A stretch of DNA of 64,000 nucleotides from positions 5,210,501 through 5,274,500 of the forward strand of contig NZ_CP112998.1 in the NCBI RefSeq assembly GCF_026625565.1. Reading direction: 5' to 3'. Of the stretch, positions 17,496 to 25,855 are shown piece after piece. A model generated the notes under the pieces. That model was not told the origin of the DNA. It was given only the letters and a program-made list of their open reading frames with translations, and ran no database searches. Origin of the DNA: Dyadobacter pollutisoli. GTDB taxonomy: Bacteria; Bacteroidota; Bacteroidia; Cytophagales; Spirosomataceae. Position 1 is the stretch's first letter. Every line of letters starts with the position of its first letter. A program made the translations under genes and the position numbers.

Positions 17496-17567
17496 GACTG
17501 CGTAGTTCAACGGATAGAATAGGAGTTTCCTAAACTCTAGATATGGGTTCGATTCCCGTCGCGGTCA
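17496..17567 (+). tRNA. tRNA-Arg, anticodon CCT
   Basis: A full cloverleaf can be drawn by hand. Acceptor: GACTGCG with CGCGGTC. D stem: GTTC with GAAT. Anticodon stem: GGAGT with ACTCT around loop TTCCTAA, with anticodon CCT at 17529-17531 reading AGG. T arm: ATGGG-TTCGATT-CCCGT. Discriminator A at 17567. The CCA end is not encoded. A strong terminator hairpin follows four bases later. Confidence 0.92.
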
Positions 17568-17670
17568 CTGAGCCAGGCTTTTGCCTGGCTTTTTTGTTGT
17601 GATGGCCTCAACATTCAACGGATAGGATAGGAGTTGTCGAATGCGACCCCAGCCGAAACTCTAGATATGG
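17547..17670 (+). repeat. 124-bp direct repeat, copy 1 (starts in the tRNA-Arg T arm)
   Basis: Matches 17687-17810 with a single difference (CTAGATATGG versus CTGGATATGG); the period is 140 bp. The repeat begins in the T arm of the intact tRNA and covers its 3' end, the terminator and a degenerate 5' tRNA half. This is the kind of boundary left by tRNA-targeted integration or by unequal crossover between tRNA copies. Confidence 0.9.
17571..17595 (+). terminator. Rho-independent terminator after tRNA-Arg
   Basis: Perfect stem AGCCAGGC / GCCTGGCT with a TTTT loop, followed by five T. It lies 3 bp after the tRNA discriminator base and is duplicated at 17711-17735. Confidence 0.88.
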
Positions 17671-17707
17671 CCGGGCGGCCGGTGCCGTTCGATTCCCGTC
17701 GCGGTCA
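17601..17707 (+). pseudogene. Degenerate tRNA-Arg-like copy with two hairpin insertions
   Basis: tRNA-derived sequence from CATTCAACGGATAG onwards, with an intact 3' part (TTCGATTCCCG, CGCGGTCA). The 5' acceptor strand (GATGGCC) no longer pairs with CGCGGTC. The anticodon loop holds a GTCG-AATG-CGAC hairpin insertion, and a GGCC-GGGC-GGCC hairpin lies in front of the T arm. It is not expected to be a functional tRNA. Confidence 0.65.
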
Positions 17708-17810
17708 CTGAGCCAGGCTTTTGCCTGGCTTTTTTGTTGTGATGGCCTCAACATTCAACGGATAGGATAGGAGTTGTCGAATGCGACCCCAGCCGAAACT
17801 CTGGATATGG
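17687..17810 (+). repeat. 124-bp direct repeat, copy 2, ending in a truncated tRNA-like unit
   Basis: Second copy of the 17547-17670 repeat. Its last 70 bases (17741-17810) are a truncated tRNA-like 5' part with the same anticodon-loop hairpin insertion, after which homology stops abruptly at TATGG/TCACCC. Confidence 0.88.
17711..17735 (+). terminator. Duplicated rho-independent terminator
   Basis: Identical to the terminator at 17571-17595 (AGCCAGGC stem, TTTT loop, T run), copied as part of the 124-bp repeat. Confidence 0.8.
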
Positions 17811-17928
17811 TCACCCAAGTCTTTCCGTGAGCTTAACAACCCTATATCTCAACCGGTTAATAAATTGCTTATTGCTAATTGTGAGAGTTTCCCGATTTTA
17901 CTGCAACCATGCAAACCTAACTCTCTAA

Positions 17929-18990
17929 ATGACTAATTTAACCGAACCGGCGTCAAACAACGGAATATTTCAAAAAATTCGAAAATGGGCTATAGAACAC
18001 CCCTATCATTCGATGGGGTTTGGCTTCTTTCTGATAGCTCTAGGAGTCCTAACCGACATATTTATAATTCATCACATCTTAACGTCAGCATTCTCTCACT
18101 TTTTGATTATCGCCGGAGAAGCTGTTTTCGTAATGTTCTTTCTACACATGTATGTTGAAGAACTGAATGCTAAGGGACAGCAGGACATTATCACATCGTT
18201 GGTCACCTCTTTGTCAGAAGACATGAAGGGAGAAGTTGGTTCATTGATGTCCGATTTTCGAACCGAGGGCAATCAAACTGCGCGGAGATTAAAAAAGAAT
18301 CTATTTTCAGCAATCTTACAAGATAAGATGCCTCGTAAGTTTGTCAAGCGAATATTGAAAGCAGGCTTTTTTAATTCTAGTATTTTACGAGAAAATCTTC
18401 AAGTTAAATATAAGCTAAAATTAGACAAGGATGAGCTTGAAATCATCAATGAGCTTGTGTTCACCGTGGTTTATGTGTCCGGCCAAGAAGAAACTTTAAA
18501 ATACGATATGCCATTCACGCTGAGCGACACACCAGAGGTTTCTTACGAATTTTCAAGAGCTAGTTTTCAACCAATGTGGGTAGATGAAAAACCCATTCAC
18601 CTTGACAAAAACACCCACTTCAAGAAAAATGGGGAAAATGCAGGCCAAATGAATGACGAATTTTCACTGGTTGATCCCATTATACTTGAGAAAAACAAGC
18701 CTATAAAAGTCCAACAAAGATTCATCGCTAGGCACAGAAACTTTACCTTCAACAATGCCATGCAAGATATATTCTATGTGAATCATCATACTTTAAATAT
18801 AAAGATCTCGTTCAAGTTACCGGACGGGCTGGCTGTTGATGTGTTTCCAACCTTCCCAAAGTCTCTACTAAAAGGAAGAGTAATTGATCCATTTTCAGAC
18901 ACAATCAAGTATAAGAAAATTCCTTTTTTAGCGCCTGGGCAAGGTTTTTTATTCTCTATAAAGAAAGAAGCTCCGAAGGAGATTGTTTAA
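17929..18990 (+). CDS. Orphan membrane protein of unknown function
   Basis: 353 residues, not recognised. An N-terminal cytoplasmic stretch is followed by two membrane helices (about 29-50 and 53-74: GFGFFLIALGVLTDIFII and FLIIAGEAVFVMFFLHMYV). A helical region (about 80-150, SLSEDMKGEVGSLMSDFRTE) and a beta-rich soluble domain (about 160-350) come next. The coding sequence looks more AT-rich than its neighbours. It lies between a tRNA array and an insertion sequence, so horizontal acquisition is likely. A defence or sensory role is possible but nothing in the sequence proves it. Confidence 0.75.
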   Translation: MTNLTEPASNNGIFQKIRKWAIEHPYHSMGFGFFLIALGVLTDIFIIHHILTSAFSHFLIIAGEAVFVMFFLHMYVEELNAKGQQDIITSLVTSLSEDMKGEVGSLMSDFRTEGNQTARRLKKNLFSAILQDKMPRKFVKRILKAGFFNSSILRENLQVKYKLKLDKDELEIINELVFTVVYVSGQEETLKYDMPFTLSDTPEVSYEFSRASFQPMWVDEKPIHLDKNTHFKKNGENAGQMNDEFSLVDPIILEKNKPIKVQQRFIARHRNFTFNNAMQDIFYVNHHTLNIKISFKLPDGLAVDVFPTFPKSLLKGRVIDPFSDTIKYKKIPFLAPGQGFLFSIKKEAPKEIV

Positions 18991-19280
18991 TATTTTTTTC
19001 TAACTTTGACTTAAACTTGAAACTAATGAATAATATGCCTGTAGGAAGTTAATAGCAGCGCTGTAAAGTGTCGCTCCGGATACGGCAGTCAATTTCAGCT
19101 ATCTGTTGAGCGTGGAGCCGGACGGTTCTAAGCAAATTATATGCTTTAATAGCTTTTGCAGCCATCGTTAACGCCCCCGATTGCCTTTGATTTGTCCATG
19201 ACCAATGCGTTTGTGGAAATTTCAAAGTTGAAATTGGGGCCACAAATGAGTCGAACCTATTTGGCATCGACTCATTTGTC
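18991..19280. other. Gap left of the insertion sequence, possible gene debris
   Basis: About 290 bases. On the minus strand, 19049-19267 is open with a coding-like basic/helical stretch (AAKAIKAYNLLRTVRLHAQQ) that I cannot assign. It may be a fragment of an element into which the insertion sequence jumped. Joining it across the insertion site to 20728-20876 did not restore a recognisable protein. Confidence 0.25.
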
Positions 19281-19288
19281 GTTAAGAC
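19281..19288. repeat. Target-site duplication, left copy (GTTAAGAC)
   Basis: The eight bases GTTAAGAC directly precede the left inverted repeat and recur directly after the right one at 20720-20727. Eight bp is the duplication length usual for ISL3-family elements. Confidence 0.88.
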
Positions 19289-19321
19289 GGATCAAGACCA
19301 AATGTTGTGGAGCAACTTGGA

Positions 19322-20308
19322 TTAAGCATATAACTGAGTAAGGCGATAAAGGAAGAATTCGACGTTTCTGACACCCCTGAACTGACTCCTGAACGCTTTG
19401 ATCTTTGCGTTGAAGGATTCTGCCGAAGCGTTAGTGCTCCGATTATCGAAGTAATTGACGATAGTTTTATAGTGGTTCTCGATCGATCGGGCGACCGTAT
19501 TAAATGATTTAAAACCGGATTGCCTGACCTTTTCATGCCACTTTGCAAGCCTAGTTAATCCGTAAATCTTTTCGGTCGTATTGGTGAAGATATTGCTAAG
19601 TTCCTGAGCCAGATCATATGCTTTTTTAAGGTCTGGGAAGCGCTCAAAGACCAGATGGGCTCTCTCTTTTTGATTCTCAGTCCAGGTGTTTGGCTTTTTG
19701 TAAAGTGCATATCTGCTACGTGCCAACAGTTGCTTAACGGTGTCTCCGTTTGACAATACTTCCGCGACATATTCGGTTTGAGTGACTGTCGCTTGTTCAA
19801 TGGCATCATTTTCTCTATCCAGAGCTTCCCAGCGGTGTTTGATGCGGAGTTCTTGCAAAGCTTCAACAGCTAGCCTTTGCACGTGAAAACGGTCAGTAAC
19901 GCGTGTAGCTTGCGAAAAACACCGCTTAGCAATCATAGTCATACTACCGGCCATATCCAGAGTTATTTCTGTTACTTTTTTGCGTTGAGCCTCGGGGATC
20001 TTACGAATGACCTCAATGACCACTTCCGCCTTAGTGCCGGCCACAATAGCTACTATACTCCCTCTTCCGCCTTTAGCAGCTTTGTTTGTAAGTATTGTAT
20101 AAAGTTCACCACGGGAAAGGCTGGTTTCGTCTATCGATAGCTGTGGTCCCAAATTTTCAGGGTACAGAAGCCATTTTTTTGCGTGCCCTCTCTGGTCCCA
20201 ATCTTTGAATCCGCTCTGAAAATCACGGTAGTGGCGTAACAGATCCTTGCCATTGACGCCATAAAAACGGCCAATACTCCAAACATCATTAGCCCTCGTA
20301 TCCACCAA
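19322..20308 (-). CDS. ISL3-family DDE transposase, catalytic part
   Basis: 328 residues. Catalytic-domain landmarks include LSIDETSLSRGELYTIL, the acidic strand EITLDMAGSM, RVTDRFHVQRL and the late acidic NASAESFNAKIKAFRSQFRG, consistent with an ISL3-type DDE transposase. It starts at a TTG inside the end of the upstream frame, overlapping it by 20 bp in the +1 (equivalently -2) register. It may be expressed by frameshifting or by coupled re-initiation. This two-frame layout is what I recall for ISAon1-type elements. The frame is intact. Confidence 0.88.
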   Translation of the reverse strand: MVDTRANDVWSIGRFYGVNGKDLLRHYRDFQSGFKDWDQRGHAKKWLLYPENLGPQLSIDETSLSRGELYTILTNKAAKGGRGSIVAIVAGTKAEVVIEVIRKIPEAQRKKVTEITLDMAGSMTMIAKRCFSQATRVTDRFHVQRLAVEALQELRIKHRWEALDRENDAIEQATVTQTEYVAEVLSNGDTVKQLLARSRYALYKKPNTWTENQKERAHLVFERFPDLKKAYDLAQELSNIFTNTTEKIYGLTRLAKWHEKVRQSGFKSFNTVARSIENHYKTIVNYFDNRSTNASAESFNAKIKAFRSQFRGVRNVEFFLYRLTQLYA

Positions 20309-20648
20309 CCACTTTTAAAAAAGCGGAAAACTCACTCGTCATCCGCGTTCCTTCTGCTACCTCGTTCCAATCTCTATGGACAACTTTACCCGTCATAGTA
20401 TTGAGCCATCTGCGACGTTTGACATGAAGAAAAACTTTGTGACCTCGAATTGGAAAATCTTGTAGAGTAATGGAGGGAAAATAACCTTTGGAGAGTAAAT
20501 CTGAACGTCTTGGATCGGCTTCTTCGTAATTCTTCTCTTCCAAATAAACATGATAACGTTCGTCTGACTTCTCTACATGGGTCAGCAAATAATTCTCAAT
20601 TATAAAATCCGGTAAGATTAACTCGATAAGCGGCAAGAAACTCTCCAA
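20289..20648 (-). CDS. ISAon1-like transposase N-terminal-region protein
   Basis: 119 residues. It starts MESFLPLIELILPDFIIENY and contains HVKRRRWLNTMTGKVVHRDW, typical of the short first frame of ISAon1-type elements, which supplies the DNA-binding N-terminus. It ends KVVGGYEG, 20 bp inside the second frame. A slip-prone run TTTTTTAAAAG occurs just before the overlap, but its simple -1 shift would not enter the second frame, so the expression mechanism is open. Confidence 0.8.
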   Translation of the reverse strand: MESFLPLIELILPDFIIENYLLTHVEKSDERYHVYLEEKNYEEADPRRSDLLSKGYFPSITLQDFPIRGHKVFLHVKRRRWLNTMTGKVVHRDWNEVAEGTRMTSEFSAFLKVVGGYEG

Positions 20649-20719
20649 AACAAAATGGTTTGATTAAAAACACAAACCTAGAAAAATCCTATCCCCTCCA
20701 CAAGTTTTTGATTTGATCC

Positions 20720-20727
20720 GTTAAGAC
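20720..20727. repeat. Target-site duplication, right copy (GTTAAGAC)
   Basis: Exact direct copy of 19281-19288, immediately outside the right inverted repeat. Confidence 0.88.
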
Positions 20728-20876
20728 CCTATCTATTAATACAACCTAATGGTAGCTTTGAGCCACGCCACAATGTCGTATTGAGTATGCTTGCTACGTC
20801 AATTTGGCACCATTTTAAAGTAGTTGCGGTAATGGTGTAAGAGGTAATTTCTGCGCCAGATAGGCTCTCCCCTCCC

Positions 20877-21497
20877 TCAATTCACCACAAACCCCAAAAC
20901 CGCATTCCTATACTTAGCCAATTTCAATTGCTGCTTCATACTTTTGAAAGTCTCCATGGGCCCTTCTGCGGCGAATAGGTTTACGGCCCAGGCGGGGACA
21001 TTACCTCCCGGATCGGTATGTAGGGTGTATTCGATTTTGGTCCGGTCGCGGCCTGCTGGTGTGAGCACCCACCGGCCTTTGGATTGATTGACCCGGACAA
21101 TGCCCTTTTTGATACTGACCATTCCGTTGACCACAGGCCCGTCAATAGTCACGACTTTGGTAGCCCGGTCTTGTGTAAGGCGCAGGTGCGCTACGAAATC
21201 ACGGTTTTCTAGTGGCCACGGTAAGCTTATCTCCGAGTAATAGTACAGTTCCGTGGGAGAAACTTTTCGCAGTAAAACGCAGGATTTGGTTTTATAAACC
21301 CAATTCACGCCGCCCTCCACGTCCATCAACAATGCGACCAGCTGCGTCACCGAAGCGTCCACGGTGCAATTCACTTTAATGGCTTTGATTTTTGATTCAG
21401 GAACAGATTGGGAAAATATCCTGATCTGTTCCTTTTCCGCAATTAACTTCCAGTCTGTCTGAGCATTAACACTAAAAATCAGCAAACAAAAGATCAT
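20877..21497 (-). CDS. START-domain lipid-binding-like protein, exported
   Basis: About 206 residues with a START/SRPBCC fold: DWKLIAEKEQIRIFSQ at the start, VEGGVNWVYKTKSCVLLRKV, YYYSEISLPWPLENRDFVAH and a long C-terminal helix (MKQQLKLAKY). Bacterial members bind hydrophobic ligands; function is mostly unknown. I place the start at ATG 21497, where a short signal-like segment MIFCLLIFSVNA begins; the frame is open to 21587 but that would overlap the preceding gene's 3' end. It is 43 bp downstream of the large T9SS gene on the same strand. Confidence 0.72.
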   Translation of the reverse strand: MIFCLLIFSVNAQTDWKLIAEKEQIRIFSQSVPESKIKAIKVNCTVDASVTQLVALLMDVEGGVNWVYKTKSCVLLRKVSPTELYYYSEISLPWPLENRDFVAHLRLTQDRATKVVTIDGPVVNGMVSIKKGIVRVNQSKGRWVLTPAGRDRTKIEYTLHTDPGGNVPAWAVNLFAAEGPMETFKSMKQQLKLAKYRNAVLGFVVN

Positions 21498-21540
21498 GGT
21501 AATAACCGTTTTCCCCGGCCACGCAAGGCCCGCAAAGCAT

Positions 21541-24500
21541 TTATTGCTTGATAATTTTATAAGAAGCCCTCTGACCTTTGCTTTCAATATGCAGAATGTA
21601 AATCCCGGATGATAAGTGCCTCAAATCTATATTCTCAACCGTTCCCCTGCTCACCCGCTGATGAAGATTGGTTCCGGATAAATTATATAGCACGATATTC
21701 CGGCTGGAACCTGATTCAAATTTGACCTGTAAAAAATCCTGTGTCGGATTGGGCGCTATCACAATGCTCCGCGTAAATGCTGGCTCATTGGCAGTGATCA
21801 CCTCTACCCGAACGGTACCCGGACTTTCAATGGTACCAACTCCACAACTGTTAGACACGCTGAAAAGTTTATAATACTGGTTCGGCGATGCCTGTAAAAG
21901 TGTTATCGTGTCGGAAGATAGCGCACTATATCTGTACTGGATCGAAAGATCGGTGCCATACTGATACTGCCACGGTCCGCCCCCTTCCAGCAAAACGACA
22001 ATTTTAGGATTCACAATGCCATCATAAATGACCGATTCCGACGCAAACTTTGCTTTTGCTTTTTGGCTTACATACAACGGATTTTGGTAAGCACCGCTGG
22101 CGGTATTCGCATCCGACGCCACTACTCTCACCCGGTAGGCTTTCATTGAAAACAGATCGGCTGGCAATGCTGCTTTGAGCGGCGAAGTTTTGCCAACCGT
22201 CGGTACCGAGCGAAAATTCTTTCCAGTCGTATCCGAAATTTGAACGGTCATGACGTTACCCGCGGAAAAATTACCTTTTGAACTAAAAGTAACCAGTGCC
22301 GTGTCCCCGATACAAAGACTGTAATTGCCTGAATAAATATTTGTTACGGTAACAGCCCGCTCGCTGGGCGCATTAACCTCCACCAGCGCACTTCCTGAAA
22401 CTTTACCCGTACCACACGAATTGGTCACAGAACTTAATGTATAGGTCGTGGTTTTATCCGGCGTAACCTTAATAAACGTCCCAGGCTGGCCTTGTCCTCC
22501 GTAGAACGAACCCGTCGTTCCGTCCGACAGCTTGTAGGTGATCGATTCACCGTAATTTTTATTGCTGCGAACAATCAGATTGGTACTTTCTCCACTGTTG
22601 ATCAATGTATTACCTGTCAATGTAACGTCGGCTTTCGTGGTGACGCCTACGCCTAGAACGGACACCAGATTCAAACTTCTTACTGTGCTCCGGATCTGGT
22701 ATGCACTTCCCGAGAGTGACGAAGGGATTTTCAAAACCTTTACACCTGAAAGCGTCTTCACAGAATCAAGTACCGTTACATTCAGGCTCGCCATATCCAG
22801 CAGTTCAAACCGAATGTAGTCGCCGGAAAGGTCTGCATCACCCAACAAATTGTACCGCACCGTGAAACTTCCTCCTTCACAAACCGTGTAGCTGTCTGAA
22901 CCGGTACTGAGCTGAGCTCTTACTTTTACCGTGATCTTGCCGGTAGCAGTGCCGTAACCGCAAGTATTATAAACCGATTTTACAGAATACTCCCCTCCTT
23001 TCGGAACATATATATTCCTATAATCAGGGTTGCTAGTGGTGTAAATTTTTGTGTTATTTTCAAAAACAGCCGTCCATGGGGCCGAACCCGTGAAATTCAA
23101 TTTGAATGCGATATATTCTCCCGCATTCACCATTAGCGGCTCTCCTCTGTCCGAGAGCATGTTCACCGTCGGGACCGCCCCTATCCTGATCCTCAGAATA
23201 TTGGAAATACCGCCGTCCGACGATGTGATCCTTAGCTGATAAATCCCGGGTGACAGGTCACCGGGAACTTTGGTATCAAACTGCCTTGATGAAACATCTT
23301 TGACAAGCGTTGTAAAGTCGTAATTACCGTCTTTGGCAATTTCAAGAGAGAAAGTCGCATTGCCCGCGTCGCCTTGCACCACACCAAAAGGTATGGTCAT
23401 CGGACCGTTCGCACAGAACTCAAAAACATAATTATCAGCCTCCGAAATTACGATCCGGTAGGGCAGTATTTTAATGTAGGTAGTAAGATTGACCGGTACC
23501 GTACCACATTGGTTCGTAGCAGATTTGATCGTGTAGGCAGTCGTTACGCCTACGGGAGGTGTTATTTTTTCACCATAATTATAGTTTTCAAATTTTGCAG
23601 TCTTATCCGAAACGCCATCTGAATACACAAACGAAGACAATGCCCCGCCCTGGCTGGAAAGTGTAAGGAATACATTTTCTTCCTTGAGCATCTGAGCAGG
23701 ATTTTCGGCGGTTCCTACCGGGCTAATGTAAAAATTACTCGGATCACGTTGCATTTCCAGCTGATACTGCTCGCTGAAAAGTACCGGATTGGTAGAAGCA
23801 ACCCTGAATTGGGTATAATTTGAATACTGATTTGCCGGGATCTTAACCTTATACTTCCCGCCATCCGAAACCGTCGCTAATGTCTGAAAATTACAGCAAT
23901 CGCCATAACCCTGAATGTTGAACACATTACCTGCATTGAATTTCCCTGATTTGGAAAAAACAATTTCAATGCTGTCCTGCACACAAACAGGCGTTTTAAC
24001 AGGGTCCAGATAAACACCGGGTGTCGTTTCACTACTCCCGTCGACCGTCAGACGTACAGTACCAATGCCCTCTTTTTTGAAACAGGAATTGCTGATCGAC
24101 TGAATTTGAAAATCCGTTGTTTTACTCAGGAAATAATCGGGATACCAGGCTTCATAATCAACCCGATTAATCTTGCCAGAAGTCTCTGTGATCGTGTAGG
24201 GCCCTCTTCCGTACAAATAATAACCAAACTGTATCCTCTTGGGAACGTCATAATTCAGGATACTATTTTCGGTTACAACCATATCCGGCTTACTTTGAAC
24301 CACATATTTATAGGAGTAATTGGAACGTGATGCAGGGCTTTGGGTAGTCACGTAAAACACCCTCATATTGTCATAGCTTAGTGCTCGACTGATTCCGTCG
24401 GGAAGCGATGGGATGTTGAATTCTAGGTAATCGCCCACTTTTTTGGCAGGAAATGAATAAACTTGTTGATTCGACAGCACACCATGAACAGTGAATGTAG

Positions 24501-25794
24501 TTGCAGCGCTGTTGGCAAAGTTGGAAATGACCTTCATTTTCGCGGTACCACCCGAGCAAATAATTTCATAATTGCCTTCTGAGTCAAGGTATACCCCTTC
24601 TTTAACCGTCACAACCATCGTTTGCGAGCCTGAAACGGAAGTTGTCCCGCAACCCGACTTCAAGGATTCTACCGTGTAAAGCGTCGTTTTTCCCGGTCTT
24701 ACGGAAATGTACGCCTGACCATTATAGCTCGCGGAGACAACAGATCCATCGGTCAATGATGCCGAAAACGGTGGCATTCCTGTAAAATTTAACCCGATCT
24801 GGACATTGTCCCCTGTGTTAATGGTCAAACTGGGAGTAAAAAATTCAACCGAAGCTTGCGGGTAAACAACCAGCAGAATGTCACCATGAGCACCCATTAG
24901 TTTAGGGTTTTCAGCAATGATCTGCAACTTGAATTGAGTTCGGCCTTTTACTTTGAGTGTTTTCGGGATACTGGCAACCAGCACATTGTCCCTCAGTTCA
25001 GCCGTTACCTCAGCAGTTCGAGGAGTTTGGTCCATCGAATAGACAAGTTCAATAAATTTGATACGGAATTTGGTTTGAGCAGTCAGTGCAGGCCCCATCG
25101 TCGAAAAGCTGATCTTTACTTCGCTGTCCTCGCAGGCTGCTACCGGCGATATTCCGACTGTCCGCAAAGATGTTGAATTGATGACTGCTTTCACCTGCCC
25201 GCTCACCTGCATGGCGCCGCACACATTCTCGGCGTGCGCAATATAAAACGGTTGGGTATGATCAGTGCCTAGCTGATGATAGGTTACAAACGCACCTTCA
25301 GCATAAGATGAAACACTAAACCGCGTACTGTCATTCAGGGTGATCTGTACCCCGCTTGAACTGAAAGTGGTAAATTTAATCTGCAGATCATCCCCCGCGT
25401 TGATCGTGTCGGCCGCCGCAAGTGACAGTTGGGTGGTTCCTTTGCTGTTCAGTCTGAAATAAACCCATTGACTTTCCACTTTCGGTGAAGAAGACACGAC
25501 ACGCATCTGGATATTTTGATACAATGACAAACTCGAATCGCGGTGGACTACTTCCAGTTTTCCATCACGTAACGTGGCAGGCAGTTCAGCAGCTACCGGC
25601 GAAGCATCAGTCTTCCGTACCTGAACAGTAAACTTATTATCGTCTTTGAAGCTCCCGGCCATGGAAACCTGGATCCTCTGAATGGCACCAAGACAAGCAT
25701 TTTCAGGGTAATAGATCGAAATAGTGGGGGTTTGAGCACGGAGCGCACCAAGGGTAGTGATCAGCAAAAGTGCTGACAGGTAAATTTTCTGCAT
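21541..25794 (-). CDS. Large repetitive secreted protein with type IX secretion sorting domain
   Basis: 1417 residues with signal peptide MQKIYLSALLLITTLGAL. At least seven modules of roughly 190 residues end in a shared motif with aromatic, S-x-x-N and C-G: examples are YTLSSVTNSCGTG, YTIKSATNQCGT, YSVKSVYNTCGYG, YTVESLKSGCGTT and KLFSVSNSCGVG. Each is followed by a beta strand of the form VxVxV. These look like Ig/PKD-type beta modules. The last 70 residues are a T9SS type A sorting domain (IAPNPTQDFLQVKF, GIYILHIESKGQ, YKIIKQ). The protein is therefore exported to the cell surface. Its target is unknown; adhesion is plausible. Confidence 0.85.
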   Translation of the reverse strand: MQKIYLSALLLITTLGALRAQTPTISIYYPENACLGAIQRIQVSMAGSFKDDNKFTVQVRKTDASPVAAELPATLRDGKLEVVHRDSSLSLYQNIQMRVVSSSPKVESQWVYFRLNSKGTTQLSLAAADTINAGDDLQIKFTTFSSSGVQITLNDSTRFSVSSYAEGAFVTYHQLGTDHTQPFYIAHAENVCGAMQVSGQVKAVINSTSLRTVGISPVAACEDSEVKISFSTMGPALTAQTKFRIKFIELVYSMDQTPRTAEVTAELRDNVLVASIPKTLKVKGRTQFKLQIIAENPKLMGAHGDILLVVYPQASVEFFTPSLTINTGDNVQIGLNFTGMPPFSASLTDGSVVSASYNGQAYISVRPGKTTLYTVESLKSGCGTTSVSGSQTMVVTVKEGVYLDSEGNYEIICSGGTAKMKVISNFANSAATTFTVHGVLSNQQVYSFPAKKVGDYLEFNIPSLPDGISRALSYDNMRVFYVTTQSPASRSNYSYKYVVQSKPDMVVTENSILNYDVPKRIQFGYYLYGRGPYTITETSGKINRVDYEAWYPDYFLSKTTDFQIQSISNSCFKKEGIGTVRLTVDGSSETTPGVYLDPVKTPVCVQDSIEIVFSKSGKFNAGNVFNIQGYGDCCNFQTLATVSDGGKYKVKIPANQYSNYTQFRVASTNPVLFSEQYQLEMQRDPSNFYISPVGTAENPAQMLKEENVFLTLSSQGGALSSFVYSDGVSDKTAKFENYNYGEKITPPVGVTTAYTIKSATNQCGTVPVNLTTYIKILPYRIVISEADNYVFEFCANGPMTIPFGVVQGDAGNATFSLEIAKDGNYDFTTLVKDVSSRQFDTKVPGDLSPGIYQLRITSSDGGISNILRIRIGAVPTVNMLSDRGEPLMVNAGEYIAFKLNFTGSAPWTAVFENNTKIYTTSNPDYRNIYVPKGGEYSVKSVYNTCGYGTATGKITVKVRAQLSTGSDSYTVCEGGSFTVRYNLLGDADLSGDYIRFELLDMASLNVTVLDSVKTLSGVKVLKIPSSLSGSAYQIRSTVRSLNLVSVLGVGVTTKADVTLTGNTLINSGESTNLIVRSNKNYGESITYKLSDGTTGSFYGGQGQPGTFIKVTPDKTTTYTLSSVTNSCGTGKVSGSALVEVNAPSERAVTVTNIYSGNYSLCIGDTALVTFSSKGNFSAGNVMTVQISDTTGKNFRSVPTVGKTSPLKAALPADLFSMKAYRVRVVASDANTASGAYQNPLYVSQKAKAKFASESVIYDGIVNPKIVVLLEGGGPWQYQYGTDLSIQYRYSALSSDTITLLQASPNQYYKLFSVSNSCGVGTIESPGTVRVEVITANEPAFTRSIVIAPNPTQDFLQVKFESGSSRNIVLYNLSGTNLHQRVSRGTVENIDLRHLSSGIYILHIESKGQRASYKIIKQ

Positions 25795-25855
25795 AGAGGG
25801 GAGGTAAGTAAATTCGCCTCTAAAATTAAGTCAAACCGGTGACATATTTATACAT

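Larger units (their letters stand above)
19289..20719 (-). mobile_element. Complete ISL3-family insertion sequence (ISAon1-like), 1431 bp
   Basis: The ends are imperfect 24-bp inverted repeats: left GGATCAAGACC..TTGTGGAG and right, read inward, GGATCAAATC..TTGTGGAG (19 of 24 positions match). Exact 8-bp target duplications GTTAAGAC flank it. It encodes two overlapping frames: a small N-terminal reading frame and a DDE transposase. The exact duplication and intact frames indicate a recent insertion and possible activity. Confidence 0.9.

Noticed and set aside
17364..17810. CRISPR-like array
   Set aside because: The repeats are long, tRNA-derived and include a terminator; there are no uniform short repeats with unique spacers and no cas genes.
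20289..20308. Simple -1 programmed frameshift at the TTTTTTAAAAG run to make one transposase
   Set aside because: The second frame is in the +1 (or -2) register relative to the first, so a -1 slip there would not enter it.
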